Source: Pseudoneurospora amorphoporcata (lineage: Eukaryota > Ascomycota > Sordariomycetes > Sordariales > Sordariaceae). From it: DNA of 64,000 bases. The notes under the pieces were generated by a model. The model did not search any database and was not told the DNA's origin. It was given only the letters and a program-made list of their open reading frames with translations. The stretch lies in contig MU859087.1 in the NCBI GenBank assembly GCA_033297205.1, positions 181,658 to 245,657 of the forward strand, given 5' to 3'. Positions 57,508 through 64,000 of the stretch are shown one piece after another (the first letter of the stretch is position 1; each line of letters begins with the position of its first letter). A program made the position numbers and the translations under genes.

Positions 57508-60202
57508 CTTTCTTTCCCTTGTTCGTTTTAGGACGGTCTCAGCTGTAGTTCGACTGCTTGGCGCAAGCCGGCGGTCCTGGCGGTAGGCTCAGCAGCAACT
57601 TAAAAAGCGTGAAGGTATCCTCTTAGGGATATGCACTGCGAGCCAATGCCTGACGAGTTCAGGCAAGAAAAGCGTGGGTATAATTGCCCTAGCTGCAGGT
57701 TGTGGCGTTTGGTTACAAGAGCGAGAGAACTCGAGGGAGGGTTTTCGGCAACAGTTACCTTAAAATTCTTAGTCTTGAGGCGGGGGTTATCCGTCATGTC
57801 TTGCACTGACCGCTATGGGCTCAGTTTTCGAGTTTGAGGGATCTCCACCGACGTGATAGGTCTACCCTAAGCCATCCCTTCTCTTGATCGTCCGAGGTCT
57901 ATGGCCTTTACAGACGAGATAGAGCTGTCAACTGTCGGAAGAAGATGTCAAATGGCGGTTCAGGGCTGGAAGTGACGTGATGTTTTCTCGTGATAGTCGA
58001 AAAGGCAAGAACCGAATCTACCGGACCACACCTCTCTGCGCCTACCCGAAGAAAAAGGAACATGATGTGTCAAAACGTGGAATAATGAAAATCGAAAGGA
58101 ACAGTGGATGGTGTGGGGGGGTTGTTGACGAAAGGCAGCCACACATGCGCGCGAATAAGGTAGTAGAAGGGGCGGTATAGAACGGAAAGACCAATGCTCG
58201 TTGCAACGGCATGTTCAATGTTGGTTGATGATGTTTGTCAAAATGAGCCATCTTGATAAACCGGCCTCAACCCTTGGTTGTGATGGTCCCGTCTTTACCT
58301 CTATGCAGGCGGAAGGGTAAGCGACCGCCGTATAGGGCTTGCAGCTATCGGCAACTACCCCTTTCATCCAAATTGGGGAGTCGTCAGCCTCCATGCACCT
58401 TTTCACTCTAACAAGCAATGAATCACTTCCAGCCTGACAGAGCAGACTCTGTGATCTGCCCGCCTCTGGCATCCATGTTGATTTATGTGTGCAATCCGTC
58501 AGCCGTGATCATCAGAGCCGCCCTGAACTTTGGTTCTCGGGATGCCATTGCAGTGGCGTTCACGATGGCAGGGCCCACCGAACGACTCCTGCAAGTCCAC
58601 TGACTGAACATTCCGACATGCAATTTTCAAGCGATCCCCAAGAGTTCTGGCCAAGGCGGTCCGGTTGTCTGCCAGTGTGTGCTACACTGCTACAGTACTG
58701 TGTGCCAATGGCTCCGAACTCCAGCGGCCGCCTCCGCGGTTCTGCGCCTCAACACGCCATTTCGCTTGGTCCAGGTTCGGATCTTCCTTAAGGTATGTGG
58801 TTGTGTGGTTTGTTAGGGACACCATGGCTGACTGACTGTCTCTGTTTCCGCCAGCCCAGTTTATAACCGTATACCCGTATACCAGGTGAGCTCAGGGCAG
58901 CCCAGGGCAGTCTTGTGATACACAAACGGACGGGAAAACAGACGATGCTGGCATGTCTGAGCCTCGGAGTTATCCCAGAAATCCCCACCTCATGCTGTGT
59001 CATCTGCCGACCGGGCCGCCTCGTGTGCCTTGTTGCCCTCTTTAGAGATGAAAGGTAAAAGGTGGAGGTGATCATGGTGGAATCCGCACCGTATCGAGGA
59101 CTGGAGAAAGTGCGAGCATGGGATCATCGGCTTTTGTCTCAATGCCCGTCGTTATTTTCAGCAGTGTCCAGATGGCCAGGAACACAAACTTGGAACTCGT
59201 ATCCCCTGATCGGCTTGGACGCTTGGCCCTGGAGTGCCTGACAATCCTGACCTGAGATGGCATCTCACAGGTTCGTCAGGAACATCGGATGCTGCAGCGC
59301 ACGGTGGTGACCCTCAATTCTTAAGTTAAAGAAACTGCCACCTGGGCCACCATTGCCATTTTGCAGACCGAAGAAGCAAAGTGGAAAGAGCGACAGTCGC
59401 TGCTGGAGTCGGGTCTTTTGCTTGTCCGCTAGGCCTGCTGGAGCCCATGCATCTGACAGGGGCTGCAGGGCAGGGCAAGCAGGGGGCAATTGGCGAGTGG
59501 ACACTAGAAAACGGGCATCTGACGAAACGACCGCCAAGCCAGCCTCCACCAATATCCCGGCCTCCATCCCGGCCTCTGGAATCCTGGCCGCTGTCTCTAG
59601 ACTCCTCTTTGCATCCCCAGAGAAGAGCTGATGTTGACCCCAAAGGGTGAACCATTGATGAAGCTGCATCGCTGCCGCCATCCTCGGTCGAGGTACACAT
59701 ACATATATGCCCACCACCTCCCCCCCTTCTCTCACATCCTCTCCCACGACGTCTTCTACCTTGGACAAGCTCGTCATCTTTATTATTCACAAAATTCAAA
59801 CGCTCTTTGCGGTCTGCCTCGTGACAGGTGTACGACCTGAGACCTCGTGTTGGAGACCTTGGCCTCGGCTTCTTTCAGTCATTGTGTATAATAGCACCTC
59901 ACTCGCAACACCGCTTCCGCCGCCTTCTCCCGTGAGACGACGCATCTGATCCGCAACCCGTCGCGTGATTCAAGTCACTGTTCCATAAAGTCCCTTTTCC
60001 GGGTGAATATGAGCAGCCCTTGGAACTGCTACCCTCAGTCGTGCCCTCCTGGAAGCACTGGACCCCGGCGACCCTGAGTGAGCCCTGGATATATCCATCA
60101 CATCCAAGAGGGAAAGAAAAAGAACGAACAAGAGAAGGAAATAGGAGGAAAGAAGGAAACAGCACATCTACGATACATAACGACACTCGTTAATCAAACA
60201 AG
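54704..60202. other. Long intergenic region (5.5 kb) without recognisable gene
   Basis: Many ORFs of 60-170 codons on both strands, none coherent or recognisable. Holds a 17-A run at 57075-57091 and 37 T at 57471-57507. The final 500 bp are C/T- then A/G-rich and probably form the leader of the cyclin gene. Non-coding transcripts cannot be excluded. Confidence 0.5.
57471..57507. repeat. Poly-T tract (37 nt)
   Basis: Longest homopolymer in the window, followed by CTTTCTTTCCC. Length likely varies between strains. Confidence 0.9.
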
Positions 60203-61197
60203 ATGCCATCCCTAATGACCCCAGTGGAAGACCGTGTTATTCGCGACGAGCACAACGACTGCATCACGGACGACGACTCTGATTTCGACTTTGACGAAGA
60301 ATATTTTGCCCGTACCTATCAACCCCTGTCGAACCTCCCCACACCGCCCCCCTCCTCCCGCAATTCGTCAGTCCCACAGAGCCCCCGGTCACTGGTGGAA
60401 AATGGAGGACTTCTGGACTCAGGACTACTGGGTAAGTGATCTTGGTGACTGTCTTCGTGCGACCTTGTACTGACATCTCTCACTAAATAGGTCCTGTGGT
60501 TCACCTCGTGAACCTCATCCCACCTGCTGCGTCCCTGTCGTTGCCTTCTGTGTCCCTTGTCCACGAGTTGCTCACACGCACAGGCTTGAAGCTGGACGAG
60601 ATCGCTCTCGCCGTCTGCGTTCTAGACTCCCTCAGCTCTAAATTTGCGCTGAACTGGCGCCTGCGCTGCCCACCCTCTCGTCAGGAAGGTTCGGGTTCCA
60701 CCACCGAGCACCAACAGTCAAAGCGATACACCCTTCCGGCAAACCCGACGGCCGCCAGTCACCTCCACATCGACTGCGTCAAGCCCGAGGTCATCGTGCT
60801 CGCCGCGCTCATTATCGCTACCAAGTTCCTGGAGGACTCCCACGCGCCGACCCAATACTACCGCTCCGCATGGGGTAACAACCTGTGGACGTGCGAGCAG
60901 ATCAACATCACGGAACGGATCATCATGGAGGACTTAAACTACCGCATCCTTCCCCTGTGGGATGAGCGCTTGATCGGGGATGCGCTGAGCGATATGGAGC
61001 GCGCCGGAAGGCAGGCTCTTCTCCTGTCTCCTCCTGCGGCGGCGGCGCAGCCACAATCCCAGTTTCAAAAGGAACAGCACAAGCGATGTGTGAGCTCAGG
61101 CGCCGCTCTTTATGGCTTGGGAATGCAGTTGACACCGGTGGGAACGCCGCTGTCTGAATGCAACTCACCACCAACCTTTGACATGGACATGCAATGA
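60203..61197 (+). CDS. Pho80/Pcl-like cyclin
   Basis: Two exons, 60203-60431 and 60491-61197, giving 311 residues. An acidic N-terminal part (DDDSDFDFDEEYFART) and a Ser/Pro stretch with possible CDK sites (SVPQSPRS, NLPTPPPSS) precede the cyclin box. The box spans about 95-255: LVHELLTRTGLKLDEIALAV, then EVIVLAALIIATKFLEDSHA and TCEQINITERIIMEDLNYRI. The insertion CPPSRQEGSGSTTEHQQSK lies between the first cyclin helices. Family members activate Pho85-type kinases that control phosphate response, glycogen and the cell cycle; which kinase and process applies here is not visible. The C-terminus contains TPVGTPLSECNSPP, again possible CDK sites. The 59-nt intron has GTAAGT and ends in AATAG. 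Confidence 0.85.
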
Positions 61198-62836
61198 TTT
61201 GGCAACCACACTGTCACCTCGGAGCCGAAAGGTACGAGGCACAGGTCGATGATGTCTACTCAAGCATTGGGACTCGCGGGCTTTCTTTATCTTTTTTCCG
61301 TTTACCAGCTTTATACCCTCCTGGTTTTTCACAGACTTTCGGTCAAACCCATTCTTCGGCGTTTACGTATGGGTGGTCATAGGTGGATGCCTAGAGCATC
61401 AAAGTAAACCATACGGCACAATCAGCGGTTTACGAACTTGAGACACGATGAAAAGGGGAGGGGACACGATCAGTTTTGATTAGGCGTTTGGTGCGAGAGC
61501 GGATCATTTGTTGTTGGTTCTGGGCCGGTATACCTGGCGGGATCGAAGAGCTTTGTTTTTGCGCATTCTGTTTATCACACACGGCGTTGTTTATTACGGG
61601 GGGATCAGCTATGAAGGTTCACGGGTCGTCCACGGTCAAAAGATGGAGCGAGAGCAAACGTTACGTTACGCAGAAGTACATATCCATACCAGATAGTCTT
61701 GGTCGTAGTAATAGTATAATCATGGCTTACCAAAATATCCCGTGCATATATCGCCCCGACTCCTCTGCGCCATCCAGTAAAACGGCGGTTTGCATTCCAA
61801 GCCGTTCGTTCATCCCGCTTATCCCTAGGCATTGACATCATCAAAAATCATGATACGAACCGTTACGAAAGCGAGACGGGAAACGCGCGGTCAATGCCAT
61901 CCCTAAACGAAGACGGACTGGCGATCACAAGTTAAAATTCCAGGGGTTCGTCAAGCACGGGCCCGGGCCTCCAGGTGTCAGGTACTCCGCCCTCCGAAAC
62001 GAACGGGGATAGCGAGCGTCACCGGCCCGTTCGTCCCAAGCGAATTCCATTCTGCTGAAGAGGAATCAGATACGACGGGAGCTGAATGATTTGAACAAGC
62101 TGAAAAAGATTGGAGCAAAACTCAAAACAGCAAGATCGGGAGCACGAGGACTAACTAGTATTCATTGACAGGGGAAGGATTTAAGACGGCTTCCGTCGGC
62201 TGTAGGGGTGCTTGGGTCGAACGACGACGGAACTTCAATTGTTTGGCTTGGGTTGACAGTTGACACTCTCTTCTCTGTGTGTGCGTGCGGGCTCTTGAAC
62301 TTTCTCAAGACGTTGATATGATTGAAATAATTGGACAACCTGAGGTCAGTTGAACGGTTCCTTCTGATTTCATCCACCCATTTGAATGGTTTGCCGTGCA
62401 TTGCATGACATAGGAATGACAATCATAGACCACAGACCTCAGCTATCCCAGAGCATCCAATGCCTTTAAGCAAAATATCAACATCGTTTTCATTCTATAC
62501 CGCTTTTTTTCATTCAACTTGGTTTTATCCTTCCCTCTTACAATCTAGTATATTTAGGAGTCACCTCGAAACTGGAGCGCCATTATAGCCGTACAAGGAG
62601 GCTTGATTGGCTTATAGGGGTAGGAAAAGTAGCCTCCCCTACTAGCATAGCTACTTAGCAAAAAAGAAGGTTCTAAAGACCGCTAACCTTCTAATTCCTA
62701 TTAATTTTATTATTTTTATCCTTCTTTTTAACTTATTAGTTAACAACCCTAGCTATAAAAACGATAATATTTTTATAGTATCTCCTTACAACTATACTTC
62801 GTACCAACTTTGAGATTATTAATATCGTTTATATAT
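61198..62836. other. 3' flank of the cyclin gene, then transition to AT-rich DNA
   Basis: No gene seen. Composition drops towards AT-rich from about 62500. Confidence 0.5.
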
Positions 62837-64000
62837 GAGAAGGTCTTTTCGCACTGCTATAAAAGTCTTTTTACACTGTAGTAAAAAATGAAACTAGGTA
62901 TAACTTATTCAAATAAAGCCTTGGGTAAATAAGAGTAGTATTATAAATTTTCTTATTTTCTTCTCTATAATATAGCGCCTACGACCACATCGCAACGTTA
63001 CTCAGTAGAGAATTAAGACTAAAAGGTAAAGATTTGAATAAAATTTATTTCTTTTTAATATTTCGTTTTTAGAAAGACGCTAGAAGCTAGATAAAAAGTC
63101 CTTGTAAATGCTATTTTATTGAGTAAAAAATACTAAAATTTCCAACCCTACTCTTATACCTCTTACTTTAAATTTGGCGGAGTTATATACATATGCCTTT
63201 TTGTTGACAGTGTAAGAAGACTTTTATAATAGTGCGAAAAGACCTTCTCTTATATATAGATTCCTATATAATTTATATTACTAATTAGATCTAATTTCCT
63301 TTTACAAACGTAATAAAAACTTTTAAAATCACAGAATTTTTACTGTTAATAACGAATATAATATTATTTACTAATGCGGAAGCAGTAGAGTATGTGGAAA
63401 TATTATATTATAAAGATTGATACCTCATAAGAAGGTTCATCAGATAGACTGCCTGTCGATGGGATAGATATATCCTATAGCAGTTCTTATCTTATCAGTT
63501 ATCTTATCAGGCATGTGTAGAAGAGAGGGAGAGAGCCCGGCAGGCAAGTGCCTGTCGAGAGGAGGTAGGTCTATAACCTTCACCTCTAGAAACTCTATGT
63601 AAATATATGAGTCCGGTATCATTTACTATTGACTTTCTTCTCCTAAATTTATTTACGTAACTAGCTTCTTCTTTAAATGCAATAGCTAACATTTTAATTA
63701 AGTTCGAGAACGATAGAGGTAGTTAGTTAAAAATTATATATTAAATTAGAATTATCTAATTAAGTACTTTATAAAAGAATAAGGAAAGCATTAGCGAAGT
63801 TATAATAAATAGAGTATTAAGAGAAAGTAGTAGGAAGGTAAGGCATTTATTTAGGTAGAGGAAATAATTATTATTAAAGACGAATCGGATTAATATTAGT
63901 AATAATATTGTTAACGTGTGGCTAGTACTGTGCCTTGTAACTGCCCTGTACTACTCAGTAGTATAGTAGGCTGGTCACTGGGGAACTTAGTCTCCACAGA
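62500..64000. repeat. Second AT-rich, RIP-like island (continues past the window)
   Basis: Strongly AT-rich with stops in all frames, like 34270-39720. Contains the MITE at 62837-63249 and a normal-GC patch at about 63420-63640. The last 80 bp return to ordinary composition. Confidence 0.75.
62837..63249. mobile_element. MITE-like DNA transposon with 43-bp terminal inverted repeats
   Basis: 413 bp. Both ends read GAGAAGGTCTTTTCGCACT inward; the inverted repeats extend to about 43 bp with three mismatches. A perfect 8-bp duplication TTATATAT flanks it (62829-62836 and 63250-63257). No coding capacity. The terminus matches that at 35988 next to the MULE transposase relic with one mismatch in 20, so a non-autonomous MULE derivative is the best reading; an 8-bp duplication also occurs with hAT elements. 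Confidence 0.85.

Noticed and set aside
59265..59799. Overlapping minus-strand ORFs of 157-170 codons
   Set aside because: Composition is like neutral GC-normal sequence; several frames are open at once, and no motif is visible.
1..64000. CRISPR arrays, prophage, operons, riboswitches
   Set aside because: None seen; the gene structure is eukaryotic and such features are not expected.

Overview
The window is nuclear DNA of a filamentous ascomycete, most probably a sordariomycete close to the Neurospora/Chaetomium group. Genes carry short introns (about 50-110 bp) with GT...AG borders and CTAAC/CTGAC-like branch sites. Several products are typical of filamentous fungi: a Cdc3-group septin, a NIT-4/NirA nitrate regulator, a PlaA-type phospholipase and Ku70 with a SAP tail. 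Normal-GC gene space alternates with AT-rich islands whose mutations look like repeat-induced point mutation (RIP). There are no operons; genes sit singly on both strands, often as divergent pairs.

Layout. 1-2426 (-): peroxisomal Lon protease, cut by the window edge. About 3645-4116 (-): a putative secreted protein with an apparent frameshift. 6103-6474 (-): a small membrane protein. 7540-9025 (+): a PP4/Ppg1-type phosphatase. 10262-10831 (-) and 11578-12903 (+): a complex I subunit and mitoribosomal mL44, divergent. 14793-17303 (-): a cPLA2-like phospholipase. 21233-23158 (+): a Cdc3-type septin. 24899-26528 (-) and 27391-28659 (+): mitoribosomal uS4 (Nam9) and the La protein, divergent. 30488-33732 (+): nit-4/nirA-type activator. 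34270-39720: a RIP-type island with two solo LTRs and a MULE transposase relic. 40355-41431 (-): an Fhit-type HIT hydrolase. 42230-44284 (-): an MFS transporter. 45953-47374 (-) and 47987-50036 (+): ferrochelatase and Ku70, divergent. 50984-54703 (+): a large Zn2Cys6 protein. 60203-61197 (+): a Pho80/Pcl-like cyclin. 62500-64000: a second AT-rich island with a 413-bp MITE-like element.

The genes are mostly housekeeping and unrelated in pathway. A mitochondrial theme is visible (complex I subunit, mL44, uS4m, ferrochelatase, a probably mitochondrial phospholipase, perhaps Fhit), and the complex I/mL44 pair shares one divergent promoter. All splice models were built by hand from reading frame and splice-site fit; they are inferences until checked with transcripts.

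I did not find a convincing new multi-gene system. The most unusual signals are structural: three tandem C-GNA-G mini-hairpins and a cluster of four inverted repeats at opposite borders of the AT-rich island, two solo LTRs that share R/U5 but not U3, a MITE sharing its terminal repeat with a MULE relic, a complex I gene whose first coding exon is only the ATG, and a GC-AG intron in the uS4m gene.
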